The notes beneath the pieces are model-generated. The model was given only the letters and a program-made list of their open reading frames with translations. It did not search any database and was not told the DNA's origin. A stretch of DNA of 64,000 nucleotides from assembly GCF_029952445.1 (NCBI RefSeq), contig NZ_JAQPPK010000001.1:62001-126000 (forward strand). Reading direction: 5' to 3'. Position numbers and translations under genes: made by a program. This DNA comes from Paenarthrobacter nitroguajacolicus (GTDB taxonomy: Bacteria > Actinomycetota > Actinomycetes > Actinomycetales > Micrococcaceae). This document shows positions 8,637 through 17,909 of this stretch, piece after piece (positions within the stretch are counted from its first letter, which is position 1; each line of letters begins with the position of its first letter).

Positions 8637-9010
8637 TCCTCGCCCACTTCCTGGCTAATCACCCGTCCGAGCTACGCGCCGACCTTTATCGGTTCTATGG
8701 AATCGATTTGGGCGACATGCACGCTGGGCGGGTTTCTGCCTTAACGGTCGCTGATTGCGCAGCGCATATGCCGCGTGGAGGTGCGATCGGCCAGGCAGTG
8801 GGCGGGGCCATGGCCATCACAGGCGAGCAGGAGGCGCTGTGGGGTGTCGAGTACGCCGTGATCATGTCCGCGTGGTCGGCCGGTGGGGGTAAAGGCAAGA
8901 AGCCGAAGCCGCGCGACTACCCGGTAGGGACTGCGGCTGAGGAAGCCAAACGCGCACGAGTTCTCTCGCAGGCGAAGGCCTTCCAAGCCAAGCGCCGCTC
9001 CAAGACCTGA
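8313..9010 (+). CDS. Tail assembly chaperone, -1 frameshift (G-T type) fusion
   Basis: Ribosomes slipping one base back at 8624-8630 leave the zero frame and continue from 8630 as LLILAHFLANHPSELRADLY and so on to the stop at 9010, giving a product of about 232 residues. The extension has no good start of its own close to the junction, is open directly across it, and ends 16 bases before the tape measure start. This is the conserved G/GT arrangement of long-tailed phages. The frameshift is inferred from the slippery heptamer and the overlapping frames. Confidence 0.82.
8624..8630 (+). promoter_or_regulatory. -1 ribosomal slippery site A AAA AAC
   Basis: In the zero frame this reads CGA AAA AAC TCC TGA, so the heptamer has the X XXY YYZ form needed for -1 tandem slippage. 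It falls at the very end of the short chaperone frame, where the -1 frame is already open. Confidence 0.85.
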
Positions 9011-9026
9011 CCCGAAGGAGGGTTCC

Positions 9027-12000
9027 GTGGCGTCTGAGCTTGCCGCTATGTACGTTTCGATCGCACCGAACATGTCCGGTTTCTTGACTGGGGTGCAGAA
9101 AGAACTGAAAGGCGTAGACGGATACGCAAGCGCAACGGGCACCAGCTCGGGCAGCGCATTCTCCAGCGCTTTCGGACGTGCTGTCAGCGGTGCCGGGGAG
9201 GCTTTGGCCACGGTCCTGAAGGTTGGCGCGGGCGCGGCCTTGGCAGGTATCGGGGCCGCCGGCGCGGTGGGCGTCAAAACCGCCGCGCAGCTCGAAACCG
9301 CGCAGATCAGTTTCACCACCATGCTCGGGTCCGGGGAGAAAGCCCAAGCTTTCCTCCAAGACCTGAGCAATTTCGCAGCGGCAACACCCTTCGAGCTCCC
9401 GGGGTTGGAGACTTCCGCGTCGGCGCTGGTTTCCGCTGGCATTGACGCTACCAAAGTCATCCCGATCATGACCAGCCTGGGCAATGCTACTTCCGGCATG
9501 GGCACCGGAGCCGAGGGCATTCAGCGGGCCACGGTTGCGCTCCAGCAGATGAACGCGGCGCAGAAGATCAGCGCCGAGGATCTCAATCAGCTCCGGGACG
9601 CAGGAATTCCCGTCTATGACCTGCTTGCGGCCGCGACTGGTAAGAGCGCCGTCGAAATCGCGGATATGGCGGCCAATGGCAAGCTGGGTCGCCAGGAGCT
9701 TGAACAGCTCATGACCGCCTTGGAAACCGGCAAGGGCTTGGAGCGGTTCAACGGCCTAATGGAGCAGCAGTCCAAGTCGCTGTCGGGCTTGTGGTCCACA
9801 GCCAAGGACACCTTCTCGACCGGCCTGGCCGACGTCGTGCAGCCAGCCATCCCCCTCATCAAGGACGGACTTGGCGGCGCCACAGGATTCCTCGCTGACG
9901 TTGTTCTCCCGAAAGCCAAAGTCGCACTTGCTGACACGGTGGGTGGTATCTCCGCCTTCCAAAGCGCGTGGACAGTCAACGACGGGATCTCGACGACCAG
10001 CGGTTTCCCGGGCCTTATGGAGAAGACTGCGTTCTTTCTTCACTGCGTCAGCGACGGTCTTGGGAAGCTAAACTTTTCCAGCCTTGACGGGTTCCTGTCG
10101 TCCGTAAAGAGCACCGGCGGCGAAGTCGGGCCGGTTTTGGCTGACGTGGGCAGCAGCCTTGCTGGGCTGTGGCCCGCTGTGAAGGAATTCTCCGCACAGG
10201 CACCCACACTCGCCACAGGCGGCCTGAAGCTCCTTGCCGGGGCGCTCGGATTCCTGTCCGACCATGTGCAAACAATCATCGATTGGATGCCGGCCATTGT
10301 GGCGGGCTTCGTCGCGTGGCGGGTGGCTCAGATCGCGCTCAACGCTGCAGCAGCAGTCACACCTGGGATCCAGTTGGCAGTGAACTTGACGCGGATCGCC
10401 GCTGCACGCGCTGAGATGGGCTTGACGGCAGCGCACAAAGCCTCGGCCGCGGCGGCCGCACTGTCCAGTGAGGCAACTGCTGTTCAAAGTGCAGTGACTC
10501 AGAACGCGACGAGGCAGACCATCGCACAACGGGTCGCCACTGTGGCAGCATCTGTGGCTCAGAAAGCGTCGGCGGCGGCCCAGTGGCTATGGAACGCCGC
10601 GATGTCCGCGAACCCGATCGGCATCGTCATCGCTGCCGTCGCAGCCCTCGTGGCTGGCCTTGTGTGGTTCTTCACTCAGACGGAGCTCGGCAAAGAAATC
10701 TGGGCGAACGTCTGGGGCTTCATCCAAACCCTCGTGGCCGGGTTCATGGACTGGTGGAACGGCTCCTTCGTTCCAGCGTTCTCCACCGGCGTTCAGGCTG
10801 TTGGCGCCTTCTTCACGTGGCTGTGGGAAACCAGTGTGAAGCCAACGATCGACGCCGTCGGCGCGGTCATCATGTGGCTGTGGGACAACGTGATCGTCCC
10901 GGCGTTCAACGCCTGGATGACGATCATCGGCGGTTTCATGGCGTTCTTCCAAGCCCTTGGGGAGATCGTCGTTGCCGTGATCCAGCAGTGGATCGCACCG
11001 ATGTTCGTGTGGTTGTGGGAGCAGGTGATCGTCCCGGCCTGGAACGGGATCATGTCCGTGATTGGTGCGGCGTGGACGTGGATCAACGACAACGTTTTCG
11101 CGCCCATCGGTGTTGGCATCAGCGTGATGGGCCAGTTGTGGGACTGGTACTGGAATCAGGTCATTGTCCCGGTGTGGAACGGGATCATGTCCGCTCTGGG
11201 CGCTGCATGGGCCTGGATTGACGCCAACGTTTTCCAGCCTATCCGCGTGGGCGTTGATCTGCTCGGTCAGGGCTTCAATTACCTGTGGTCGAACGTGGTC
11301 GTGCCGGTGTGGCAGGGCATTCAGGACGCTATCGGTGGGACGTGGAACTGGATCCGGGACACCGTTTTCACTCCCCTGACTGACTTCATTCAGAAGACCA
11401 TACCGGCGGCTTTCGAGGCCGGTAAGGACGCCATCGGCAGGGCGTGGGAACTGATCCGCGACGTGGTGAAGGCACCGATCGCTTTCGTCATCGACACGGT
11501 GATCAACAACGGCATCATCGGAGCGATCAACACCGTTCGTGGCTGGTTCCAGCTGGAAAAGCTCCCGACCGTGGCAATGCCGGCAGGATTCGCGACTGGT
11601 GGCTACACGGGCCCCGGCGGCGTAAACGACCCTGCGGGGATCGTCCACGCCGGCGAGATTGTGTGGTCCCAGGCTGACATCAGCCGTTGGGGTGGCGTCG
11701 GTGTTGTCGAAGCGCTCCGCAACGCCAAGGGCTACGCAAGCGGTGGGCTGGTCTCGCCGCTGGACAGTTACGTCCTCTCCCAAGGGTTCTCCGGGCTCTC
11801 CGGTCACAACGGCTTGGATATGGCGGCACCCACGGGGACGCCCATCCACGCGGCAGGCCCGGGTACGGTGTCGTTCGCTGCCTGGTCCGTTTACGGCGGC
11901 GGCAACGAAATCCACATCGATCACCCCAACGGGTTGCAGACGTGGTACGCGCACATGAACGGCTTCAATATCGGTCAGGGCGCACAGGTAAGCCAGGGTC

Positions 12001-12626
12001 AGACCCTTGGTCCGGTCGGCATGACGGGCCTCGCTACCGGACCCCACCTGCACTACATGGTCCTCGATGGTGGCTGGCCGAACGTGCTCGACCCGACGCC
12101 GTACCTGACCGGTGGTGGTTCAGCCGGGTCCGGTGCCGGGGCCGCCATGATCAACCCCTTGGCCGGTTTGCTGGATGGCTTCCTGAGCTCATTGAGCTCA
12201 GCGTTCCCCGACGCCGGTCCCATGCTCGAGGTCGCCGTCGGCGCCGTGAAGATGGTCTTCGACGACGCCATGAAAGGCCTCGGTGATCTGATCAGCGGGG
12301 CCGGGGACAGGTCCGGGGCTGTCAAAGGCTCCACACGCGGCCCCAGCGTAAGCCCCGTGCTCTTCGACAACGGCGGGTTCCTGGAACAGACAACAGAACC
12401 GTTCCTGATCCAGCACAAACGCACACGCCCTGACGCGGTCCTCACCGATTCGCAGTGGAAGATGATGTCGGCCACCAGTGATTCGGTGCGCGATCTGTCC
12501 TCCGCGTCCATCGGTGACGCCGTCGGGGCTGCTTTGGAAAACGCACGCATCGAGCTGGGCGGCGTGAATTACCTCGCTAACGCGGTGTCCGCCCGGATCG
12601 TGCTCGCGAAACAACGAAGGGTGTGA
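9027..12626 (+). CDS. Tape measure protein with M23 peptidase domain
   Basis: A 1,199-residue protein, the longest in the prophage, that sets tail length. The N-terminal ~230 residues match the conserved tape-measure core (ETAQISFTTMLGSGEKAQAF; EDLNQLRDAGIPVYDLL). The middle is Ala-rich and hydrophobic, followed by about four Trp-rich repeats around 10,700-11,400 (LW..VIVP.WNGIM..). Near the C-terminus is an M23/LytM-type peptidase domain: His927 and Asp931 (HNGLD) and His1007-Leu-His1009 are the zinc-site residues. The enzyme probably opens host peptidoglycan during DNA entry. Starts at GTG with an AAGGAGGG site. Confidence 0.9.
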   Translation: MASELAAMYVSIAPNMSGFLTGVQKELKGVDGYASATGTSSGSAFSSAFGRAVSGAGEALATVLKVGAGAALAGIGAAGAVGVKTAAQLETAQISFTTMLGSGEKAQAFLQDLSNFAAATPFELPGLETSASALVSAGIDATKVIPIMTSLGNATSGMGTGAEGIQRATVALQQMNAAQKISAEDLNQLRDAGIPVYDLLAAATGKSAVEIADMAANGKLGRQELEQLMTALETGKGLERFNGLMEQQSKSLSGLWSTAKDTFSTGLADVVQPAIPLIKDGLGGATGFLADVVLPKAKVALADTVGGISAFQSAWTVNDGISTTSGFPGLMEKTAFFLHCVSDGLGKLNFSSLDGFLSSVKSTGGEVGPVLADVGSSLAGLWPAVKEFSAQAPTLATGGLKLLAGALGFLSDHVQTIIDWMPAIVAGFVAWRVAQIALNAAAAVTPGIQLAVNLTRIAAARAEMGLTAAHKASAAAAALSSEATAVQSAVTQNATRQTIAQRVATVAASVAQKASAAAQWLWNAAMSANPIGIVIAAVAALVAGLVWFFTQTELGKEIWANVWGFIQTLVAGFMDWWNGSFVPAFSTGVQAVGAFFTWLWETSVKPTIDAVGAVIMWLWDNVIVPAFNAWMTIIGGFMAFFQALGEIVVAVIQQWIAPMFVWLWEQVIVPAWNGIMSVIGAAWTWINDNVFAPIGVGISVMGQLWDWYWNQVIVPVWNGIMSALGAAWAWIDANVFQPIRVGVDLLGQGFNYLWSNVVVPVWQGIQDAIGGTWNWIRDTVFTPLTDFIQKTIPAAFEAGKDAIGRAWELIRDVVKAPIAFVIDTVINNGIIGAINTVRGWFQLEKLPTVAMPAGFATGGYTGPGGVNDPAGIVHAGEIVWSQADISRWGGVGVVEALRNAKGYASGGLVSPLDSYVLSQGFSGLSGHNGLDMAAPTGTPIHAAGPGTVSFAAWSVYGGGNEIHIDHPNGLQTWYAHMNGFNIGQGAQVSQGQTLGPVGMTGLATGPHLHYMVLDGGWPNVLDPTPYLTGGGSAGSGAGAAMINPLAGLLDGFLSSLSSAFPDAGPMLEVAVGAVKMVFDDAMKGLGDLISGAGDRSGAVKGSTRGPSVSPVLFDNGGFLEQTTEPFLIQHKRTRPDAVLTDSQWKMMSATSDSVRDLSSASIGDAVGAALENARIELGGVNYLANAVSARIVLAKQRRV

Positions 12627-12632
12627 ACATAG

Positions 12633-14456
12633 GTGGCTGTCTCGATACGGGCTTCGGCCGCATTCGTGGCGAATAACTCGCGCGGCTCGGTATCAATCAA
12701 CTGGCCTGCCGGAACCGTCGCCGGTGACCTCGCCGTCGCGGAGATCGACTGGGCCAACCCGTCGCCCCCGGGTCCGGGCTGGTTGACGGTGGCTCCGAAC
12801 ATTTTCGCGAAAGTCGTCACTGCTGCTGACCTAAGTGCCGGGTCGTTCCAAGTGAAGACCTCCCTTTATGGGATGGTTGTTTTCGCTGGGGCGGCCCGCG
12901 CTGGCAGGGTGACGTGGCAGAACGGCGTGCGTGTCAGCGCTGGCGGCGCTGCAGTGTTCTTTGGCTGGTCCGACCCGTACGACAACGTCTCTGAGATGGG
13001 CGCCCCCGCCGGTCAGGTTGGGGCACCCGCGAAGGACTTCACGAACAGGTGGTCGTCGATCGCGGCACGGGCCGGGCTGACGGCTGGTTATGTCCAGTCC
13101 ACGGCCTCTCCCCCGCATAGCCTTTCGGTGGAGATCATCGCCGCGGCCACCCCTCCCGCTCCTTTGCTGTCGGCTCCGGCCGCCGGCGAGGAAGTGGGCC
13201 GCGCTAACCCCATCACGCTTGTGTGGTCCCATCAGGGCCAGGGCACGCAGGAGGGCTACAGGGTTTCGATCCGTCAGGTCGGCGCGAGCGTGTGGTCTTA
13301 TCTGACATCGGCCGGGGCGTTGTCGGCTTCGTTGCAGACAGTTGCTGGTTCGCAGCAGTCAGCCACGATCACGGCGGCGACGTTGACGGCCGGTGTGGCG
13401 TATGAGTGGCAAGTCGCCACACAGGAGAACGGCACTTTTTCGGCCTATTCGGAAGCGCGGCAGTTCATACCTCAGAACCCGCCGTCGGTTACTTCGGTAA
13501 CGCCTTCGGTGACGGCCGGGCAACTGGCCGGCACGCTGTCATGGGCCGCGACGGCGACGGCCGGGTCTTTGGTGGCCTGGCAGGTCGCGATCACCACAGC
13601 GTCCCAGTCAAGCCCCGATTCGCCCATGTTTCTGTCGCCTGTCACCGCTGGAGCGTCCACAACAACGGGTGTGCCCGTGCTGACGTGGACGAACGGGGCA
13701 TCGTACAAGGCATGGGTCCGTGTCCAGCAAGCGGGTGGTTTGTGGTCGCCGTGGAACAGTGGAACGTTCACCGTGTCATGGACCCCACCAGCGGCCCCGA
13801 CAAGTGTTGCCGGTGCTAACACGCGGCCAATGCGGGCCAACGTCACCGGAGTCCCTGCCGGTCGGGACGTCGCCGCGCAGTGGTCCCGGGACGGTGGCGC
13901 CACGTGGACTGACCTTGGCTACAAGATCGCCCCCGGCACAACCGCCTTCTTTGACCATCCCCTCGCGCCGTTTAACGTCCCCGTCATCTTCAGGGCCAGG
14001 TCGTTGGAGATCGTCAACGGCGTTGGCTTGCCCTCAGCGTGGACTGTTTCGGCTGCCGTGGTGTCCACTGACCGGGGAGCGTATTTCGTCGCTGACGATG
14101 GGCCATGGGTCGCTGTGACCGTTGCGCAGGTCGGGCCGGTGGAGCACGTCCAGGGGGTTCAGGTGTCTTACGGGATGGGCGCTGACGGTGCTCGCGTGGA
14201 TCGGTCACCGGTCCAAGGCAAACGCGGCTCCCTGACGCTCGATGTCGGCACACGAGAGGCGAGCACTGCGCTCACCGACTGGATCACCACGCGTGAAGCC
14301 TGGACGTTCCGAGGTCATCCGGAAACCGGGGACAACGCAACCGACAGGGACACCGGCACGCAACGCATGTCCCCCGCGAAATCTGTCACGTCCGAACTTC
14401 CCGTGCAGGCTCTCATCGAGGACCGGCACATTTCGTTCGACTGGGTCGAAAGGTAA
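12633..14456 (+). CDS. Minor tail protein with fibronectin-III-like domains
   Basis: A 607-residue protein directly after the tape measure. The first ~170 residues form a beta-rich domain beginning AVSIRASAAFV. The region from about residue 175 to 390 carries two or three Ig/FN3-like beta-sandwich units (PITLVWSHQG...GYRVSIR; SYKAWVRVQ). The C-terminal 200 residues end in a distal-tail type segment (ALIEDRHISFDWVER). Distal tail or baseplate attachment is likely. The GTG start lies 6 bases after the previous stop. Confidence 0.65.
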   Translation: MAVSIRASAAFVANNSRGSVSINWPAGTVAGDLAVAEIDWANPSPPGPGWLTVAPNIFAKVVTAADLSAGSFQVKTSLYGMVVFAGAARAGRVTWQNGVRVSAGGAAVFFGWSDPYDNVSEMGAPAGQVGAPAKDFTNRWSSIAARAGLTAGYVQSTASPPHSLSVEIIAAATPPAPLLSAPAAGEEVGRANPITLVWSHQGQGTQEGYRVSIRQVGASVWSYLTSAGALSASLQTVAGSQQSATITAATLTAGVAYEWQVATQENGTFSAYSEARQFIPQNPPSVTSVTPSVTAGQLAGTLSWAATATAGSLVAWQVAITTASQSSPDSPMFLSPVTAGASTTTGVPVLTWTNGASYKAWVRVQQAGGLWSPWNSGTFTVSWTPPAAPTSVAGANTRPMRANVTGVPAGRDVAAQWSRDGGATWTDLGYKIAPGTTAFFDHPLAPFNVPVIFRARSLEIVNGVGLPSAWTVSAAVVSTDRGAYFVADDGPWVAVTVAQVGPVEHVQGVQVSYGMGADGARVDRSPVQGKRGSLTLDVGTREASTALTDWITTREAWTFRGHPETGDNATDRDTGTQRMSPAKSVTSELPVQALIEDRHISFDWVER

Positions 14457-14460
14457 CACC

Positions 14461-15006
14461 ATGGCTATCACAGCGGCGGACATCAAGATCCGTCTTTCGG
14501 TTACGAGCGGCTCGGCGGGGAACACCTCCACATCGTCGGGACCAGCGTCGTTGGGTAAGTACGTCTCAACGACTGACGTCCCTACGGGAACAAACCAGTT
14601 CTTCAACCAGGTCACAGGTACGGAGAATGCCGGGTCAGTCACTAAGTACCGGTGCTTCTTCGTTTACAACGCCCACGCCACCCTCACGCTCATGAACGCC
14701 GTTGTGTGGTTGCAGGGCGGTGACCCCGCCGGCGGAACGGCTGTGACGCTGGCTGTTGACTCGACGCCGGCTTCCGCTGTGGGTTCGGCGTCCGCCCAGG
14801 CGCTCACGGCAGCGTCGGAAACGGCCCCGGGAGCCCCTGTGACAGGACTGGCATATTCAGCCCCGTCAACCTCCGATGCTGGTCTCTCGCTGGGGAACAT
14901 CGGGCCCGGACAGGTCCGTGCTGTGTGGATGAAACAGGCCGCACAGAACTCCACGGCCGTCACAGAGGCCGTGACACTAGCGGTCACGGGGTCGACTCTC
15001 GCCTAG
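14461..15006 (+). CDS. Minor tail protein, small
   Basis: A 181-residue Ser/Thr/Ala-rich beta protein (MAITAADIKIRLSVTSGSAG...). The ATG 4 bases after the preceding stop is preferred to in-frame upstream starts, which lie inside the neighbouring gene. It lies between two tail-tip genes, so a virion baseplate part is likely. No enzymatic motif was seen. Confidence 0.6.
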   Translation: MAITAADIKIRLSVTSGSAGNTSTSSGPASLGKYVSTTDVPTGTNQFFNQVTGTENAGSVTKYRCFFVYNAHATLTLMNAVVWLQGGDPAGGTAVTLAVDSTPASAVGSASAQALTAASETAPGAPVTGLAYSAPSTSDAGLSLGNIGPGQVRAVWMKQAAQNSTAVTEAVTLAVTGSTLA

Positions 15007-15024
15007 CAGGGAAAGGGGGCCGCT

Positions 15025-16938
15025 GTGGCTGTCTCGTTTGTAGGGTCTGCCGCCTCGTCATATACAGGCACAACATCGCCACGAACCGCCACACTGACCG
15101 TTTCAGCGGGTGACGTCCTCGTTGTCCTCGGTGGAGGCTCCGATGGAACCACCCTGGGTTCCCCCACCAACACCGGCACGGCACTGGCATGGACCCTGAG
15201 GCAGTCATACAGCAACGGGACCAGTTGGGGCACCATCTACCTGTGGACGGCCGCCGCAGCTGAGACCGGTTCGCTCACGGTAACCATCGCCCGTAACACG
15301 TCAGGCTCAACCACGAACTACGGGTTCACGGTCCTGGCTTACAGCGGCGTAGGGGCCATCGGGAACACGGCGCTCAACAACAGCAGCTCAGGGGCGCCCG
15401 CCCTCTCCATGACTGTAGAGTCCGGCACCTTCGTGGCGTTCGGCGCTACGGACTTTAACGGCCAACCCGGTTCGGCTGCCTGGCTGAACTCCGGCACGAC
15501 GGTTGTTGACGTGCTCAGCAACAACCACTTCTACGTCGGCCGGTACGGTTCGCAGACGGCGGGAACCCGCAGCTATGGCTTGTCCGGGCCTACGCCGCAG
15601 AAATGGGCCGCTGCCGCGGTTGAGCTGCGGCCCATTCTCGACGTATCAGCCACCCGAAATGTTGCTTGGGACGTGCAACAGCAAGTAACCACAACCCGTG
15701 ACGTTTCGTGGGACGTGACCATGCAAACGGTCACAGCCTCACGCGCCGTGACATGGAACGTTCTCGGCAAAGTCGAGGTCACCCGCCAGGTCCGGTGGGA
15801 AACCAAATGGTTGGGCACGTGGCGGGAAATCGTCAACACCCCCGAGTGGTTGGCGATGGTGGACGCACCTTCCCGGACCATATCTTCCCGGGCAGAGCTC
15901 GTCGACGCGAACGGCAATTTCGTCCAAGACCTCATCTTCGATACAGCCAGCATCGACTACCGGGGCGAGGCGGCGGAAGCCTGGGCAGGGTCCGTGACTT
16001 TCACCGACCCGTCCATGGCCCCGAAGTCCCCCACAGACGTTCTGGATCCTCGGTCGGGGTTGCGGGCGCGGTTCTGGTGGCGGGTGCTTCATGAGGACCA
16101 GTGGTTTGAAGTGCCCGTCGGGACGCTCATCCTTGATGACCCGCAGATCGATGATTCGTGGGATTCGTGGGGTATCAGCGTCACAGCCAGGGACATCCTG
16201 TCCGTGGTTCGTCGCACGGGTTACGGGCAGGTCATCATCCCGGTGGGTGGGGTGACCGTGGATGTCGCTATCAAGCGCCTGTTCGCGGCCGTTGCCCCGT
16301 GGGTCACAGTGAAAGTACCGCCGTCGCCCATTGTGTTGCCGGGCGCCTACCAGCTTGGTCTGGACAACGCGGACCCCGCGAAGGACTGGACGAAACTCGC
16401 TGACATGGCCGGCTGGGTTGTCCGCACCGACCGGATGGGGACCGTCATCGTTGGTCCCCGCCCTGAGCGTGCCTGGCTGGTCGCGGACTGGCAGGAAGGC
16501 GCCGGCTGCCCCGTGTCGACACTGTCGCGAGGCATCACCCAATCGCAAATGTTTAACCGTGTCCTGGTCCGCTCCACCGCCCAAGACGCGGTGGGCGTGT
16601 ACGCCGTCGCCGAAGACGATGACCCGGGTTCGCCCTCATGGGTTGGCCGGTTCGGGCCGTTCACGAAAGTCATCGAATCTGACGCGGTCAAAACCACGGA
16701 AGCAGCCCTGTCCATGGCAAAAATGCAGCTCGGCAGGTACCTCCGACCGGCCGAGTCCGTGCAAGTCACTGTGCCGCAACGACCCGACCTGGAATACCGC
16801 GATCAGATCGCTTTGGCCCGGGCCCGCTCCGGTGTCGCCGGGGTGTTCATGGTGTCCGGATGGACGTTGAAACTCGGACCCGCTGACCACGGCCCGGAAC
16901 GAATGTCCGTGACCATGATGACCAGGAGCCTGCAATGA
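15025..16938 (+). CDS. Minor tail protein / tail-associated hub
   Basis: A 637-residue protein. The N-terminal ~200 residues form a receptor-like beta domain (AVSFVGSAASSYTG). Then come four short repeats of the form TR.VxW(D/N)V around residues 209-255. The remaining ~380 residues look like the siphovirus tail-hub type (Gp37-like) with the baseplate pattern seen in actinophages (GISVTARDILSVVRRTGYGQV). The GTG start follows a GGGAAAGGGGG-type site. The combination of host-recognition domain and hub in one chain is the notable feature. Confidence 0.65.
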   Translation: MAVSFVGSAASSYTGTTSPRTATLTVSAGDVLVVLGGGSDGTTLGSPTNTGTALAWTLRQSYSNGTSWGTIYLWTAAAAETGSLTVTIARNTSGSTTNYGFTVLAYSGVGAIGNTALNNSSSGAPALSMTVESGTFVAFGATDFNGQPGSAAWLNSGTTVVDVLSNNHFYVGRYGSQTAGTRSYGLSGPTPQKWAAAAVELRPILDVSATRNVAWDVQQQVTTTRDVSWDVTMQTVTASRAVTWNVLGKVEVTRQVRWETKWLGTWREIVNTPEWLAMVDAPSRTISSRAELVDANGNFVQDLIFDTASIDYRGEAAEAWAGSVTFTDPSMAPKSPTDVLDPRSGLRARFWWRVLHEDQWFEVPVGTLILDDPQIDDSWDSWGISVTARDILSVVRRTGYGQVIIPVGGVTVDVAIKRLFAAVAPWVTVKVPPSPIVLPGAYQLGLDNADPAKDWTKLADMAGWVVRTDRMGTVIVGPRPERAWLVADWQEGAGCPVSTLSRGITQSQMFNRVLVRSTAQDAVGVYAVAEDDDPGSPSWVGRFGPFTKVIESDAVKTTEAALSMAKMQLGRYLRPAESVQVTVPQRPDLEYRDQIALARARSGVAGVFMVSGWTLKLGPADHGPERMSVTMMTRSLQ

Positions 16939-17606
16939 CCGACGCCGTCGACCAACTAGCCGCGGAGATGGACGACGACGGTAGCCCATCAGGTAACCGG
17001 ATTGTGAACGGGACGATCGTTGCCCGTACCGGGGATATCGTGAAGGTCGATATCGGCGGCCAAACCGTCGACGCCTATTCTCCGGTCACCGCCGGGCTGC
17101 CAGTAGATGCCACTGTCCAGCTAACCGTGCAGGGGGGCACCGCCTCGGTCACGGCTGTCATTAGCGGTCCGTCCGGCGGTGTTCCCGCTGGCGCGGGGGC
17201 CATCTGGTTCACCGACACGCCGCCTCCGGGGTGGCTGATCTGCAACGGGGCCACTTTCTCCGCCACGGACTACCCGGCCCTGTACGCGGCGCTCGGCAAC
17301 GCCAATGTGCTGCCAGACATGCGGGACCGCTTCCCCATTGGAGCGTCGGCCAGCAAGTCGGTGAAGTCCACCGGCGGTGCTGCATCAATCACGCAGACCG
17401 TGAACCAAATGCCCTCCCACAACCACAACATCAGCGTGAACAACGCGACAATCCGTGAAGGCACGGCGGCGAACCCAACGACCATCGCCTACCCGGTGGT
17501 GAACGGCGCAGTGACAACGAACACCGGCGGCGGGGCACCGATGAACATCCTGAACCCGTACTTCTCCGTGAACTTCATCATCTACGCCGGAGCGGTTGCG
17601 GCATGA
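16935..17606 (+). CDS. Tail collar-domain fibre protein
   Basis: A 223-residue protein overlapping the hub gene by 4 bases. Residues from about 85 on carry the phage tail-collar signature: PPPGWLICNGATFSATDYPALYAALG, then LPDMRDRFPIG, a His-rich SHNHN segment and the end motif NPYFSVNFIIYAG. Such domains trimerise at the tail tip and contact the host surface. The first ~80 residues probably attach it to the hub. Confidence 0.8.
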   Translation: MTDAVDQLAAEMDDDGSPSGNRIVNGTIVARTGDIVKVDIGGQTVDAYSPVTAGLPVDATVQLTVQGGTASVTAVISGPSGGVPAGAGAIWFTDTPPPGWLICNGATFSATDYPALYAALGNANVLPDMRDRFPIGASASKSVKSTGGAASITQTVNQMPSHNHNISVNNATIREGTAANPTTIAYPVVNGAVTTNTGGGAPMNILNPYFSVNFIIYAGAVAA

Positions 17607-17621
17607 GACTAGGAGAGACGT

Positions 17622-17909
17622 GTGGAGCCAGCGCTCATCACTGCCATCGTCGGAGGCCTCGTTGCCTGCGGCGGAGGCGCATGGAGACTCATCGACCGGG
17701 CTGACAAGAAGCGTGAACGCAGGGAGGTGGCTGTGGAAGCACTCCTGACAGCCCGGATCGCGGAACTGGTCAAGAGGGTGAAGGCCCTCGCCCGGTACAA
17801 CTCCCGAATCAAAGCGGCGGCTGGCAAGTGGCGGGAACAGCTGATCGCCAACGACATCCAACCCGATCCCGCGGACTGGCCGGAGGGTGACCATGACGAC
17901 ACTGAATGA
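17622..17909 (+). CDS. Small membrane-anchored protein in lysis region
   Basis: A 95-residue protein starting at GTG: one N-terminal membrane segment (LITAIVGGLVACGGGAWRLI), then a basic helical stretch (KKRERREVAVEALL) and an acidic tail ending DWPEGDHDD. Its place just before the collagen-like and endolysin genes suggests a lysis or virion-release accessory such as a spanin-like or antiholin-like protein. The family was not recognised. Confidence 0.55.
   Translation: MEPALITAIVGGLVACGGGAWRLIDRADKKRERREVAVEALLTARIAELVKRVKALARYNSRIKAAAGKWREQLIANDIQPDPADWPEGDHDDTE

Noticed and set aside
10587..12053. 488-codon open frame opposite the tape measure gene
   Set aside because: Antisense to the tape measure with composition typical of shadow frames and no motif.
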